DNA of 64,000 nucleotides from Enterovirga rhinocerotis (GTDB taxonomy: Bacteria; Pseudomonadota; Alphaproteobacteria; Rhizobiales; Beijerinckiaceae), in NCBI RefSeq assembly GCF_004363955.1, contig NZ_SNZR01000011.1, positions 62,001 through 126,000 on the forward strand, written 5' to 3'. Made by a program: the position numbers and the translations under genes. Shown here one piece after another: positions 34,087 to 42,903 of the stretch. The notes beneath the pieces are model-generated. The model searched no databases. It had not been told where the DNA came from and was given only the letters and a program-made list of their open reading frames with translations. Position 1 is the stretch's first letter; every line of letters begins with the position of its first letter.

Positions 34087-35160
34087 TCAGGCCCCGAGGA
34101 TGCGGTTCAGTTTCTCGACGATCTCCCCGCGCTTCGGATTGATGAAGCCCCAGTCGATCATGCAGAGGTCGAGTTCGTCGATGCGCTTCTCCGGATACGC
34201 GACCCTGGGCGCGATCTTCGGATCCAGGGTCACGTCGCGCACGGTCGGGGCGGCGTAGACCTCCTCGGCGAGCCCCTTCTGCACGACCGGATCGAGCATG
34301 CGACTGATGAAGGCCTCGCCGAGCTCACGGTCGGGGGCGTTCTTGACGAGCGTCATGCAGTTGATGCCGCCGAAGACGCCCTCCTTCGGGTAGCATTGCT
34401 CCACGGTCGCGCCTTTGACCGTATAGGGGGCGATGTATTTCGAGAATTCGACCACGCCCGCATCGGCCTCGCCTTGCGCGACCTGCAGGATGGCCGTGAC
34501 GTTGTTGTCGTAGATGGTCATGATGTTGGGCTTGAGCTCCGCCATCGCGTCGAAGCCCTTGTCGATCAGGTACTGCGCCTCCTTGAGCGGCTTGCCGCTC
34601 GCAACCGCGGCGGCGGCGATCAGCACCATGATGCTGGTGCCCTGCTTGGGCGAGACCATGAGCAGGCGGCCGCGGAACTTCTTGTCCCACAGCTCCGCGT
34701 AGCTCTTCACCGGCTGGAAGCTCGCCGAATTGATGAAGGGCGAGCAGATCGAGACCGAGAAGGCGACACCGAAATTGTCGTTGACGATGTATCGGGGCAG
34801 CGCGTTCCTGAGGTTCGGGATGCGGGCCGGGTCGAGGGTCTCGATCAGGCTTTCCGCCTTGGCGATCGGGATGCCGGCATCGTCCATCATCATGACGCTG
34901 TAGGTGGGCCGCGCCTTCTGCTGGCGAAGCAGCGCCACGTTCGCCAGCGTGAAGCCCTCGGTCAGGAAGACCTTGCAGCCGAGATCGGCCTCGAATTTCG
35001 GGATGACCTGACGGCGGATGAACTCCGCCATCGGCCCGTTATAGGTCCCGACGCTGATCGAGCGGCCCTGGGCCGTGGCCCGGCCGGACCCGATGGCCGG
35101 CAGGGCGAGGCCGGCGCCGGCCGCCGTGATGAAGCTTCGCCGCGTTGTCCGTGTGGTCAT
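34087..35160 (-). CDS. ABC importer periplasmic binding protein, second system
   Basis: A 357-residue family-1 solute-binding protein with a twin-arginine-type signal (TTRRSFITAAGAGLALPAIG, cleavage near ATAQG). The mature region starts RSISVGTYNGPMAEFIRRQV, a typical first strand and ligand loop of PotD/iron-type binding proteins. VEFSKYIAPYTVKGATVEQCYPKEG contributes to the cleft. The ligand is unknown. The downstream hyuAB and upstream hydrolase suggest a compound that is hydrolysed at an amide, imide or ester bond after uptake. Confidence 0.85.
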   Translation of the reverse strand: MTTRTTRRSFITAAGAGLALPAIGSGRATAQGRSISVGTYNGPMAEFIRRQVIPKFEADLGCKVFLTEGFTLANVALLRQQKARPTYSVMMMDDAGIPIAKAESLIETLDPARIPNLRNALPRYIVNDNFGVAFSVSICSPFINSASFQPVKSYAELWDKKFRGRLLMVSPKQGTSIMVLIAAAAVASGKPLKEAQYLIDKGFDAMAELKPNIMTIYDNNVTAILQVAQGEADAGVVEFSKYIAPYTVKGATVEQCYPKEGVFGGINCMTLVKNAPDRELGEAFISRMLDPVVQKGLAEEVYAAPTVRDVTLDPKIAPRVAYPEKRIDELDLCMIDWGFINPKRGEIVEKLNRILGA

Positions 35161-35176
35161 GTTCTTCCCCTTCCGG

Positions 35177-35986
35177 TCACATGGTCATCGCGCGTCGCAG
35201 GCCGACGAGCTTCTCGAGGCACAGCACGGCGAGCGTGCCGATCAGGATCATCACCCCCGACATGGCGGCGATGGACGGATCGAAGAGGCGCGACATGCTC
35301 TGGAAGAGCATGATGGGGACCGGGACCGTCCGGGCGTCGATGAGCCACATCGAGATCGGGAAGTTGTCGAGCGAGACCATGAAGGCGAACAGCGCTCCGG
35401 CCGCGAGCCCTGGCGCGATCTGCGGAATGGTGACCCGGAAGAAGGTCTGGAGAGGGCCGTAGCCGAGCGTGCGCGCCGCCTCGTCGAGGGAGCGGTCCGA
35501 CAGGATGAGGCTCGCGGCGACCGTGCGCACGACATAGGGGAGCGTCACGAGGGTGTGCGCCAGGATCATGTTGGGGAAGGCGTTCTGCATGCCCCAGCCG
35601 GCGAAGAACTTCACGAGCACGAGGCCCGTGATCAGCACCGGGAAGATCAGCGGCGAGAGCACGACCTCCTGCAGGACCCCCGATCCGGCGAAGGGATGGC
35701 GAACGACCGCGTAGGCGGCGGGAACGCCGAGGATCAGGGCCGCCAAGGTCGCGCATGCCGCGATCTCGATGCTCGTGACGAGGGAGGTCAGGAAGTATTC
35801 GTCGGTCAGGACCTTGGCGTACCAGCCGAGCGTGAAGCCCTTCGGCGGGAAGGTCACGAAGGGGCTGTCGGAGATCGAGAGCGCGATCGTGACCAGGATC
35901 GGCGCCAGGATGAACAGCATCGCGAGTGCCGTGACGACATAGGCGGCGACGGCCCAGGGGCCGGCCATGCGCTCGTCCGCGCTCAT
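35177..35986 (-). CDS. ABC importer permease (PotC-like), second system
   Basis: A 269-residue permease with six membrane helices. The ATG at 35986 overlaps the stop of the preceding permease gene (ATGA), which decides the start. First helix VAAYVVTALAMLFILAPILV; ATPase-docking loop SLDEAARTLGYGPLQTFFRV; SLDNFPISMWLIDARTVPVP near the end is typical of PotC. It pairs with the PotB-like subunit in the inner membrane. Confidence 0.87.
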   Translation of the reverse strand: MSADERMAGPWAVAAYVVTALAMLFILAPILVTIALSISDSPFVTFPPKGFTLGWYAKVLTDEYFLTSLVTSIEIAACATLAALILGVPAAYAVVRHPFAGSGVLQEVVLSPLIFPVLITGLVLVKFFAGWGMQNAFPNMILAHTLVTLPYVVRTVAASLILSDRSLDEAARTLGYGPLQTFFRVTIPQIAPGLAAGALFAFMVSLDNFPISMWLIDARTVPVPIMLFQSMSRLFDPSIAAMSGVMILIGTLAVLCLEKLVGLRRAMTM

Positions 35987-36933
35987 GACTGGGCCTCGAT
36001 CGCGCCGGCGTTGAGCTGGCGGCGGATGAACCACAACGACAGCGCGTTCACGGCGAAGATCATGACCACCATGACGATCGCGATGGCGGCGCTGAACGGC
36101 CAGTCGAACACCGCCGTCGCCTGCTGCTCCAGCAACTGGCCGAGCATCTGGGACTTGTTGCCACCGAGGATCACCGGCAGGACGAAGGAACTCGCCGTCA
36201 GCGTGAAGACCAGCGTCAGCCCGACCGACAGGCCCGGCAGGCAGAGCGGCAGCGTGACCTTCCAGAAGATGCGCAGGCTCGAGGCGCCGAGCGTCCGGGC
36301 GGCCTCCTCGAGGCTCCGGGGAATGCGCGCGAGCGAGGAGGCCAGCGGCAGCACCATCATGGCCAGGAACACGTGGAGCGAGCCGACGACCACGGCCGCT
36401 TCCGTGTAGAGCATGCGCACGGACACGCGCCCGAAGCCGAGCCAGGAGCCCACGACGTTGACGACGCCGTTCGGGCCGTTCGCGAGGATCAGCTGCCAGC
36501 CATAGGCCCGCACCACGATGCTGACGACGAGCGGCATGACGATGATGATGTTGACGCAGCGTGCCGCGGTCGGATGGCCCCGGGCGATGACGGCGGCGAT
36601 CGGAAACCCGATCACGGCCGCCAGGAGCGCGGTCGTCGCGGCGATGCGCAGGGTGGCGACGAGCACGTCCCGGTAGAGCGGCACCTCGACGAGCCGGACG
36701 AAGTGGCGCGCCGTGAACGGTCGCCCGATCGATCCTGCGACGTCCTGGGTCTGGATGCTGGCCGAGAGCATCTCGAGGGTCGGAACGATCAGGAGGACCG
36801 TGACGAACAGCACCGCCGGCGACAGCAGCAGGAGGCCGGTCTGGCCTTCGAAGCGCGTCCGCCAGGACGCGGCCGCCACTCGGCCCATGGCGGGGGGCGC
36901 GAGAGCGGCGGCAGGGGTGGAGGCGAGGCTCAC
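35983..36933 (-). CDS. ABC importer permease (PotB-like), second system
   Basis: A 316-residue permease of ordinary PotB length, unlike the enlarged homologue at 22631-23905. First helix GLLLLSPAVLFVTVLLIVPTL; docking loop SLEEAARTLGASSLRIFWKVTLPLCLPG. The four-base overlap with the hydrolase gene upstream and with the next permease downstream shows a translationally coupled operon. Confidence 0.87.
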   Translation of the reverse strand: MSLASTPAAALAPPAMGRVAAASWRTRFEGQTGLLLLSPAVLFVTVLLIVPTLEMLSASIQTQDVAGSIGRPFTARHFVRLVEVPLYRDVLVATLRIAATTALLAAVIGFPIAAVIARGHPTAARCVNIIIVMPLVVSIVVRAYGWQLILANGPNGVVNVVGSWLGFGRVSVRMLYTEAAVVVGSLHVFLAMMVLPLASSLARIPRSLEEAARTLGASSLRIFWKVTLPLCLPGLSVGLTLVFTLTASSFVLPVILGGNKSQMLGQLLEQQATAVFDWPFSAAIAIVMVVMIFAVNALSLWFIRRQLNAGAIEAQS

Positions 36934-37820
36934 GCCGCCCCGCCGGTGCCGTGCGCGGCGAAGAAGGCGAGCATCAGCGCGGCCAGTTCATCCGGCTTTT
37001 CTTCCGGGATGAAATGACCGCAATCGGCGATCACGCCGCCCTCGACGCGATCTCCAAGCGGACGCAGCGCCTCGTAGAGATTGGGAGCCGATCCCGTCTG
37101 CCCGCCGAGCGCCAGCATCGGCACGGTGACCCGCGGCAGATGGGCGTTGTGCGCCATGTTTTCGTAGACCGCGCGGTAATAGGCGAGCGCGCCCCGCAGG
37201 TTGCCGGTCTGCTTGAGGCAGCGCTCATATTCGGCGAGGTCGGCCTCGCTGTAGGTGGCGGCCGGATTGGCGGTCTTCCGGAACAGGAACCACTCGAGAT
37301 AGGCGCGCTCCCGCCCCGTGATCAGGATCTCGGGGAGGTCGGGGACGGGATGGAAGAGGAAGTGCCAGCTCTTCCAGTTCTCGGGACCGACCGTGAGCGT
37401 CGCCGGAAGGGTGACGCCCGCGATGTTGCCGTCGAGGAGGACGCAGCCGGAGAGATCCTCGCCATAGGTCGCAGCGTACGGATAGGTTGCCCAGGAGCCG
37501 ATGTCGTGCCCGACGAGGAAGAAACGGTCGAAGCCGAGCTGCTCCCGGATCAGCCGGCGCAGACGCTCCGCCGTGGTCTTCGTGTCGTAGCCATCGATCG
37601 GTTTGTCGCTGTCGCCCTGGCCCGGCAGGTCGATGGCGACGACGGTGTGGTGGGGCGCCAGCAGGGGCAGGACGCGTCGCCAAGCGTAGCTGCTCTGCGG
37701 GAAGCCGGCGAGCAGGACGACGGGTGTGCCGTTGCCGGCGCGCACGGTATGATAGCGGATGCCGTCGGAGGCGATCATCGACCGCTCGATGCCTTGGATC
37801 GAATTCCAACCGGTCGTCAT
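36930..37820 (-). CDS. Alpha/beta hydrolase, epoxide hydrolase/haloalkane dehalogenase-like
   Basis: A 296-residue protein and the first gene of the operon. The nucleophile elbow VGHDIGS places Asp106 as nucleophile, as in epoxide hydrolases and dehalogenases rather than serine esterases. The histidine of the triad is probably that of DCGHFIPEEKPDEL near the C-terminus. The oxyanion-type loop reads AGFP (38-41) where the family normally has HGFP or HGNP. The cap region contains two possible substrate-binding segments with Tyr and Trp (WHFLFHPVPDLPE, YLEWFLFRK). Substrate unknown. It is divergent from a LysR gene across 185 bp that carry an inverted repeat. Confidence 0.85.
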   Translation of the reverse strand: MTTGWNSIQGIERSMIASDGIRYHTVRAGNGTPVVLLAGFPQSSYAWRRVLPLLAPHHTVVAIDLPGQGDSDKPIDGYDTKTTAERLRRLIREQLGFDRFFLVGHDIGSWATYPYAATYGEDLSGCVLLDGNIAGVTLPATLTVGPENWKSWHFLFHPVPDLPEILITGRERAYLEWFLFRKTANPAATYSEADLAEYERCLKQTGNLRGALAYYRAVYENMAHNAHLPRVTVPMLALGGQTGSAPNLYEALRPLGDRVEGGVIADCGHFIPEEKPDELAALMLAFFAAHGTGGAA

Positions 37821-37899
37821 CGGGCCGTGGCTCCTGTCTGCGCTGTCGCGTCGTCGTTTGCGGATTGCGACGGGCCGGCCACGATGTCTCGATCCGTCA

Positions 37900-37946
37900 T
37901 GCAGACACCTTCAAACGGTCCGAGCGAATTCCCCCTGGTGTCTGCA
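37900..37946. promoter_or_regulatory. Inverted repeat in the LysR/hydrolase divergent region
   Basis: TGCAGACACC at 37900-37909 is the exact inverted complement of GGTGTCTGCA at 37937-37946, with 27 bases between. It lies centrally between the divergent hydrolase operon and LysR gene, where LysR-type regulators usually bind. Two arms about three helical turns apart fit a tetramer. Binding is inferred. Confidence 0.5.
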
Positions 37947-38005
37947 GGCCGGTGGCATGCAAATCGCCTTGACGACTTGGCTTCGAGCGTACGGCAGGAT
38001 CTCCG

Positions 38006-38968
38006 ATGAGCGCCAATTCAAAAAAGCCAGGAGCCGTTGAGCCAAATTCAACATCGACCCTGCGCCGGCCTCGCTTGCCGCCGCTGAAGTCGCTCATCGC
38101 CTTCGAGGCCGCGGCGCGTCACGAGAGCTTCACCCGGGGCGGCGCCGAGATCGGCCTGACGACCTCCGCCGTGTCGCACCACGTCCAGCAGCTCGAGGAC
38201 TTCCTGGGCATCCCGCTCTTCCAGCGTCACGCCGGCCGCGCCATGCTCACGGGGACCGGGCGGATCTATTCGCGCGAACTCGAGCGCGCCTTCGGCGCGA
38301 TCGCCGAGGCGACCAGCCTCGTCGCCCCGCAATCGCAGGGCGGCTACCTGACCATCGCGGTGCCGAACAGCTTCTCGGTGAAATGGCTGCAGCCGCGGCT
38401 CGAAACCTTCCTGAAGGCCAATCCGTCCTTCCGCGTGCGGCTGGCGACCCTGCACACGCACGAGCTGGAAGCCAACCGCTACGACATCGCCATCGCCCAC
38501 GCGCCGATCCCGCCGGGCCTGAAGCTCGTCGAACCGCTTCTCGTGGAGCGCCTGAGGCCGCTCTGCAGCCCGAAGCTCAAGGCCGAGCTGGGCCTCGCGC
38601 AGCTCGGCGATCTCGCGAGAGCGACGCTCATCCACTCCAACACGCCGGTCACGTGGACGGATTTCTTCCGCCGCTTCGAGGGCGAGGTCGTCGATCCCGC
38701 CCACGAACTCTGGCTTGACCGGTCGGCCATGGCCATCGAGGCTGCCAAGCAGGGCCTCGGCGTCGTGCTGGAGAGCGACGTGCTGGCGAGCGAGGAGCTT
38801 CGCAGCGGCGAGCTCGTGCCCGCCCTCTCCGACGCCTCGCAGGTCATCGATAACCTCTCGTATTATCTCATCCGGTCGTCGAGCCTGCGAAACGCGTCCG
38901 AAGCGTCGATCTTCGATGGATGGCTGCGGCGGGAGATATCGGCGCTCGAGACCTCGGTGCGCGTCTGA
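38006..38968 (+). CDS. LysR-family regulator (GcvA-like)
   Basis: A 320-residue LysR-type protein of the GcvA/AmpR group: LPPLKSLIAFEAAARHESFTRG opens the DNA-binding domain, with GLTTSAVSHHVQQLEDFLGI as recognition helix, and the effector domain begins GGYLTIAVPNSFSVKWLQPRL. It is divergent from the seven-gene hydrolase-importer-hyuAB operon and is its probable regulator. The first 27 residues before LPPLKSL are poorly structured, so a shorter start is possible. Confidence 0.88.
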   Translation: MSANSKKPGAVEPNSTSTLRRPRLPPLKSLIAFEAAARHESFTRGGAEIGLTTSAVSHHVQQLEDFLGIPLFQRHAGRAMLTGTGRIYSRELERAFGAIAEATSLVAPQSQGGYLTIAVPNSFSVKWLQPRLETFLKANPSFRVRLATLHTHELEANRYDIAIAHAPIPPGLKLVEPLLVERLRPLCSPKLKAELGLAQLGDLARATLIHSNTPVTWTDFFRRFEGEVVDPAHELWLDRSAMAIEAAKQGLGVVLESDVLASEELRSGELVPALSDASQVIDNLSYYLIRSSSLRNASEASIFDGWLRREISALETSVRV

Positions 38969-39283
38969 GGCGATCGACGAGCCTCTCCCGATCTCGCGAA
39001 CGAGCGCCATTCCGGGGACGGTCCCGCGCGGATCCGGCGATCGGCGCGGGGCTGCGCCGAAGCCGGCCGAGACGGCCTTCGTGCGATGCGCGAGACATCT
39101 TTTCTGCTGCTCGTTGAACTAAGAGAAGAAATTTTCACATCTCGATCGGATCGGAATACGAAAGTACTACCGAGCTCGATGGTGTGTAAGCGCATATCGA
39201 CATCTAGATCAGATCGATTTACTGCTCGACCAATCCGATCGATTGCCGTAAAAAGTGGCAATATCTGTTTGTGGATGGTTGAT
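38969..39283 (+). promoter_or_regulatory. AT-richer leader before the AhpD-like gene
   Basis: This 315-bp gap holds no convincing gene. From about 39090 it is clearly AT-richer than its surroundings. CGATCGGATCGG at 39143-39154 and CCAATCCGATCG at 39230-39241 form a 12-bp inverted repeat with one mismatch, and further GATC-containing words lie between. It probably contains the promoter of the AhpD-like operon. No sigma-54 -24/-12 pair was found. Confidence 0.35.
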
Positions 39284-39856
39284 ATGTCTCGTCTTGCACT
39301 TCGCTCGATCGACGATGCTCCTGATGCTGCGAAGCCACTTCTGACCAAGGCCGAGCAGGCCAACGGCTACCTACCGAACCTGCTTCGCGTCCTCGCCAAC
39401 GCGCCGGCGGCTCTGGAGACTTACCTCACGGTCTCCGGCATCAATGCGCGTGCGTCGCTCGATCTCGCCGCGCGCGAGGCCGTGCAGATCACCGCGGCGG
39501 CGATTCATGGCTGCGGCTTCTGCGTCGCCGGCCACACGGCCATCGCCTACAAGAAGCTCGGTCTCACCCCGGACGTCGTCGACGCCTTGCGCGGGAGCCG
39601 GACCGTTCCGGATGCGCGGCTCGATGCCGTCGCCCGCTTCACCGAGGCGGTCATCGCGCGGCGCGGGCGCGTCTCGGAGAGCGAGCTGTCCGCCTTCAAG
39701 GCCGCGGGCTTCGACGATGCGGCGGCGCTCGAGGTCGTTCTCGGCGTGAGCCTCGCGACGCTGTGCAACTTCGCCAACAACCTCGGCGAGCCGGACCTGA
39801 ACGCCCAGCTCGAGCCCTACCGTTGGAACGGTCCCGTGGCCGCGGCGGCGGAATGA
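39284..39856 (+). CDS. Carboxymuconolactone decarboxylase/AhpD-like protein
   Basis: A 190-residue all-helical protein of the AhpD superfamily; the ATG at 39284 gives the usual length. The active-site motif HGCGFCVAGH carries the Cys77-x-x-Cys80 pair and His84, with a preceding Glu (REAVQIT) that completes the proton relay of peroxidase-type members. It may reduce peroxides or catalyse a ring or decarboxylation step. It is translationally coupled to an acyl-CoA-dehydrogenase-like flavoprotein gene, a pairing seen in clusters for the use of organic sulfur or nitrogen sources. Confidence 0.85.
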   Translation: MSRLALRSIDDAPDAAKPLLTKAEQANGYLPNLLRVLANAPAALETYLTVSGINARASLDLAAREAVQITAAAIHGCGFCVAGHTAIAYKKLGLTPDVVDALRGSRTVPDARLDAVARFTEAVIARRGRVSESELSAFKAAGFDDAAALEVVLGVSLATLCNFANNLGEPDLNAQLEPYRWNGPVAAAAE

Positions 39857-40938
39857 GCCCCTCTCTCGCCCCCGCGACCACCGGGATCGACGCGCTGACG
39901 GCGTGGCTCGACGAGACCGCGGAGGGTCTCGACGACGGCTCCGTGCCGGCATCGACGGTCCTGCCGGCCCTCGGTGCCGCCGGCGTGCTGGCGATCGGCG
40001 CCGGGCCGTTCGGAGGGGAGGGCGACATCGCCGATGCCGTCGAGGCGGTGGCAGGTGTCTCCGCCCATTCGCTCGCGGCGGGTTTCGTCTTCTGGTCGCA
40101 GCGGACCTACCTCGAATATCTCCTGCAGAGCCCGAACGCCGCCCTGCGCGACCGGCTCGCGCCCGATCTCGTCTCCGGCCGCCTCGCCGGAGCGACGGGG
40201 CTCTCGAACGCGATGAAGTTCCTGTCGGGTCTGGAGGAGCTGCAGATCCGAGCGCGCGCCGATCGCGGCGCGATCGTCTTCGACGGGCGCATGCCGTGGG
40301 TCACGAACCTGCGTCCCGAGGGCTTCCATGTCGCGGGCGTCGCGGAGGGAGAGGATGGGCGCATCCTCTGCGTCTCCTTCGCCGGGGATGACGAGGGGCT
40401 CGTGCGCTCGCCCGATCTCGGCCTGATGGGATTGCGCTCCACGAACACGGCCGCTCTCTCGGTCGCGAGCGTCCGCCTCGATGCGGAGCGGGTCATCCAC
40501 CCCGATGCCGCCGGCTGGCTGCCGCAGGTGCGGCCGGCCTTCCTCGGCCTGCAATGCGGCATGTCGATCGGCCTCGCGCGGCGCTCCCTGCGCGAAGCGC
40601 GCGAGGCCATCGGCGCCGGCCGCTCCGTGCTCGCGCCCGCCATCGCAGAGCTCGAAACGCGGCTCGCGGCGGATGCGGAGGCCCTTCGCAGCGGTCTGCG
40701 CTCGGGCCTCTTCCGCGGCCAGGCGGCGGCCCTGTTCCGCATCCGGATCGGGCTCGCCGCGATTGCGGCGGAGGCGGTCGCGCTCGAGCTGCAGGCCTCG
40801 GGCGGACGCGCGTATCTGACGGCTTTCGGCTCCGGCTTCGCGCGTCGCTATCGCGAGGCGGCCTTCATCCCGGTCATCACGCCGAGCCTCGTCCAGTTGA
40901 AGGGGGCCCTGACGCCGCACGACCAGGGTGCCGCCTGA
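39853..40938 (+). CDS. Acyl-CoA dehydrogenase-like flavoprotein (SfnB/DszC type possible)
   Basis: A 361-residue protein starting with ATG overlapping the upstream stop. It shows the acyl-CoA dehydrogenase layout of N-terminal helices, beta domain (GATGLSNAMKFLSGLEELQIRA, then GRMPWVTNLRPEGFHVAGV) and C-terminal helical domain (GMSIGLARRSLREAREAIGAG). A catalytic Glu in the usual position is not evident, which fits flavin monooxygenase-type members that act on sulfur or nitrogen compounds instead of acyl-CoA. The family assignment is firm; the reaction is open. Confidence 0.75.
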   Translation: MSPSLAPATTGIDALTAWLDETAEGLDDGSVPASTVLPALGAAGVLAIGAGPFGGEGDIADAVEAVAGVSAHSLAAGFVFWSQRTYLEYLLQSPNAALRDRLAPDLVSGRLAGATGLSNAMKFLSGLEELQIRARADRGAIVFDGRMPWVTNLRPEGFHVAGVAEGEDGRILCVSFAGDDEGLVRSPDLGLMGLRSTNTAALSVASVRLDAERVIHPDAAGWLPQVRPAFLGLQCGMSIGLARRSLREAREAIGAGRSVLAPAIAELETRLAADAEALRSGLRSGLFRGQAAALFRIRIGLAAIAAEAVALELQASGGRAYLTAFGSGFARRYREAAFIPVITPSLVQLKGALTPHDQGAA

Positions 40939-41726
40939 TGACGGCTCCGCTGCTGTCCGCAGAGGGCCTGTCGCTGCGCTATCCGGACGCCGCGCGCCCC
41001 GTCTTCGCCGGCATCGATCTCGAAATCGAGGCCGGCGAGATCGTCACGATCCTCGGGCCGAGCGGCGCGGGCAAATCGAGCCTCCTGCGGGTGCTCGGCG
41101 GATTGCAGGCGCCGACGGGCGGCAGCGTGTCGGTCGGCGGCGCCCCGCTCCGCGGGGCCCATCCGCGGGTGGCCTTCGCCTTCCAGAGCCCCGGTCTTCT
41201 GCCCTGGCTGACCCTCGAGCGGAACGTCGCCTTCGGGCTCGACTTCAGGCGCCAGCCGCGGCTCGCTCCCGGCGAGATGACGGCGCGGATCGACGCCGCC
41301 ATCGCCGAGGTCGGTCTCGACCATGCGCGCCATCTGCGGCCCGCGGCCCTGTCCGGTGGCATGGCCCAGCGCGCCGCGCTCGCCTGGTGCCTCGCCCGCA
41401 AACCCGAGGCACTGCTCCTCGACGAGCCCTTCGGCGCGCTCGACGAGGTGACGCGCGGCGAGATGCAGGAGCTGATCCTCAAGGTCGTCGCCGATCTCGG
41501 CACCGCGATCGTCCTGGTCACGCACGACATCGACGAAGCGCTCCTCGTCTCGGATCGCATCATCCTTCTGGGCGGCAGCCCGGCCGCGCCGATCGGCGCC
41601 TGGCCGGTCGCCCTCCCGCATCCCCGCCACGACCTGATCGCCGAACTCGGCGCCCTCCGGATCGACATCCTGACCACCATGCGCGGCCTTCGCAGCCGCA
41701 GACGAGAGCTCGACCATGCTGTCTGA
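40938..41726 (+). CDS. ABC importer ATPase (SsuB/TauB/NrtD type)
   Basis: A 262-residue ATPase; the ATG at 40938 overlaps the TGA of the flavoprotein gene. Walker A LGPSGAGKSSLLR, Q-loop FQSPGLLPWLTLERNVAFGL, signature LSGGMAQRAALAWCLARKP, Walker B LLLDEPFGALDEVT and switch LVTHDIDEALL are present, all characteristic of the nitrate/sulfonate/taurine class. It overlaps the binding-protein gene by 11 bp. It provides energy to the permease at 42900-43721. Confidence 0.88.
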   Translation: MTAPLLSAEGLSLRYPDAARPVFAGIDLEIEAGEIVTILGPSGAGKSSLLRVLGGLQAPTGGSVSVGGAPLRGAHPRVAFAFQSPGLLPWLTLERNVAFGLDFRRQPRLAPGEMTARIDAAIAEVGLDHARHLRPAALSGGMAQRAALAWCLARKPEALLLDEPFGALDEVTRGEMQELILKVVADLGTAIVLVTHDIDEALLVSDRIILLGGSPAAPIGAWPVALPHPRHDLIAELGALRIDILTTMRGLRSRRRELDHAV

Positions 41727-42903
41727 CGACGACGTCTCCCGCCGCGACATGATGCGGCTTGCGGCCCTGTTCACCGCCGCGGGCGCGGCGCCGTTCCTGC
41801 GCGCCTACGAGGCACGGGCGCAGGAGCCCGATGCGCCGGTGCGCATCGGCTACCTGCCGATCACCGATGCGACGCCGCTGCTGGTCGCCCACGGCAAGGG
41901 CTTCTTCGAGGCGGAGGGCCTGAAGGCCGACAAGCCGGTGCTGCTGCGCAGCTGGGCGCAGGTGCTGGAGGCCTTCATCTCCGGGCAGGTCAACGTCGTC
42001 CACCTCCTGTCGCCGATGACGATCTGGGCTCGGTTCGGCAGCAAGGCGCCCGCGAAGGTCGTCGCCTGGAACCACACGGGCGGGTCGGGCCTCACCGCCG
42101 CGCCCGGGATCGCGAGCGTGAAGGATCTCGGCGGCAAGACGGTCGCCATCCCGTTCTGGTATTCGATCCACAACGTCGTTCTGCAGGCGCTGTTTCGCGA
42201 GAACGGCCTCAAGCCCGTCACCAAGAAGGCGAGCCCGGCCCCCGACGAGGTCAACCTCGTCATCATGGCGCCGTCCGACATGGTGCCGGCCCTCGGCTCG
42301 GGGCAGATCGCCGGCTACATCGTCGCCGAGCCCTTCAACGCGGCGGCGGAGGCGCTCGGCGTCGGCAAGGTGCTGCGCTTCACGGGCGACGTCTGGAAGG
42401 ATCACGCCTGCTGCGTCGTCTTCATGCATGAGCGCGACCTCTCGCAGCGGCCCGACTGGTCCCAGAAGGTCGTCGACGCCATGGTCAAGGCGCAGCTCTG
42501 GACGCGGCAGAACCGGGCCGAGACGGCCGCTCTCCTCTCGAAGGACGACCCGAACCGCTACACGCCCCACACCAAGGCCGTGCTGGAGAAGGTGCTCGCT
42601 CCTCCGCAGACGGACGACGCGGCCTATGTCGCCTCCGGCGCGATCCGCAATCCGGCCTGGCGCGAACGGCGGATCGACTTCCAGCCTTATCCCTTCCCGA
42701 GCTACACGGAGGAGCTGGTCCGCCAGTTGAAGGGCACGCTGATCGAAAGCGAGCGCGGCTTCCTGGCCGATCTCGACCCCGCCTTCGCCGCGCGCGACCT
42801 CGTCGACGACAGCTTCGTGAAGAAGGCGTTGGCGAAGAGAGGCGGCCTCGCCGCGTTCGGGCTCGCCGAGAGCTTCCAGCGCGACGAGGTCATCTCGGCG
42901 TGA
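41716..42903 (+). CDS. ABC importer binding protein (NrtA/SsuA/NMT1-like)
   Basis: A 395-residue protein with a twin-arginine signal (SRRDMMRLAALFTAAGAAPF, cleavage near EARAQE). The mature part starts VRIGYLPITDATPLLVAHGKGFFE, the standard first strand of nitrate- or sulfonate-binding proteins, and continues with SGQVNVVHLLSPMTIWARFGSKAP. AGYIVAEPFNAAAEALGVGKVL matches the second lobe of NrtA/CmpA-type proteins. The ligand may be an organic sulfonate, nitrate-like anion or other small organic molecule; sequence alone does not decide it. Confidence 0.85.
   Translation: MLSDDDVSRRDMMRLAALFTAAGAAPFLRAYEARAQEPDAPVRIGYLPITDATPLLVAHGKGFFEAEGLKADKPVLLRSWAQVLEAFISGQVNVVHLLSPMTIWARFGSKAPAKVVAWNHTGGSGLTAAPGIASVKDLGGKTVAIPFWYSIHNVVLQALFRENGLKPVTKKASPAPDEVNLVIMAPSDMVPALGSGQIAGYIVAEPFNAAAEALGVGKVLRFTGDVWKDHACCVVFMHERDLSQRPDWSQKVVDAMVKAQLWTRQNRAETAALLSKDDPNRYTPHTKAVLEKVLAPPQTDDAAYVASGAIRNPAWRERRIDFQPYPFPSYTEELVRQLKGTLIESERGFLADLDPAFAARDLVDDSFVKKALAKRGGLAAFGLAESFQRDEVISA

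Noticed and set aside
39250-39275. Possible sigma-54 promoter (TGGCA...) before the AhpD-like gene
   Set aside because: The -12 GC element is missing at the required distance.
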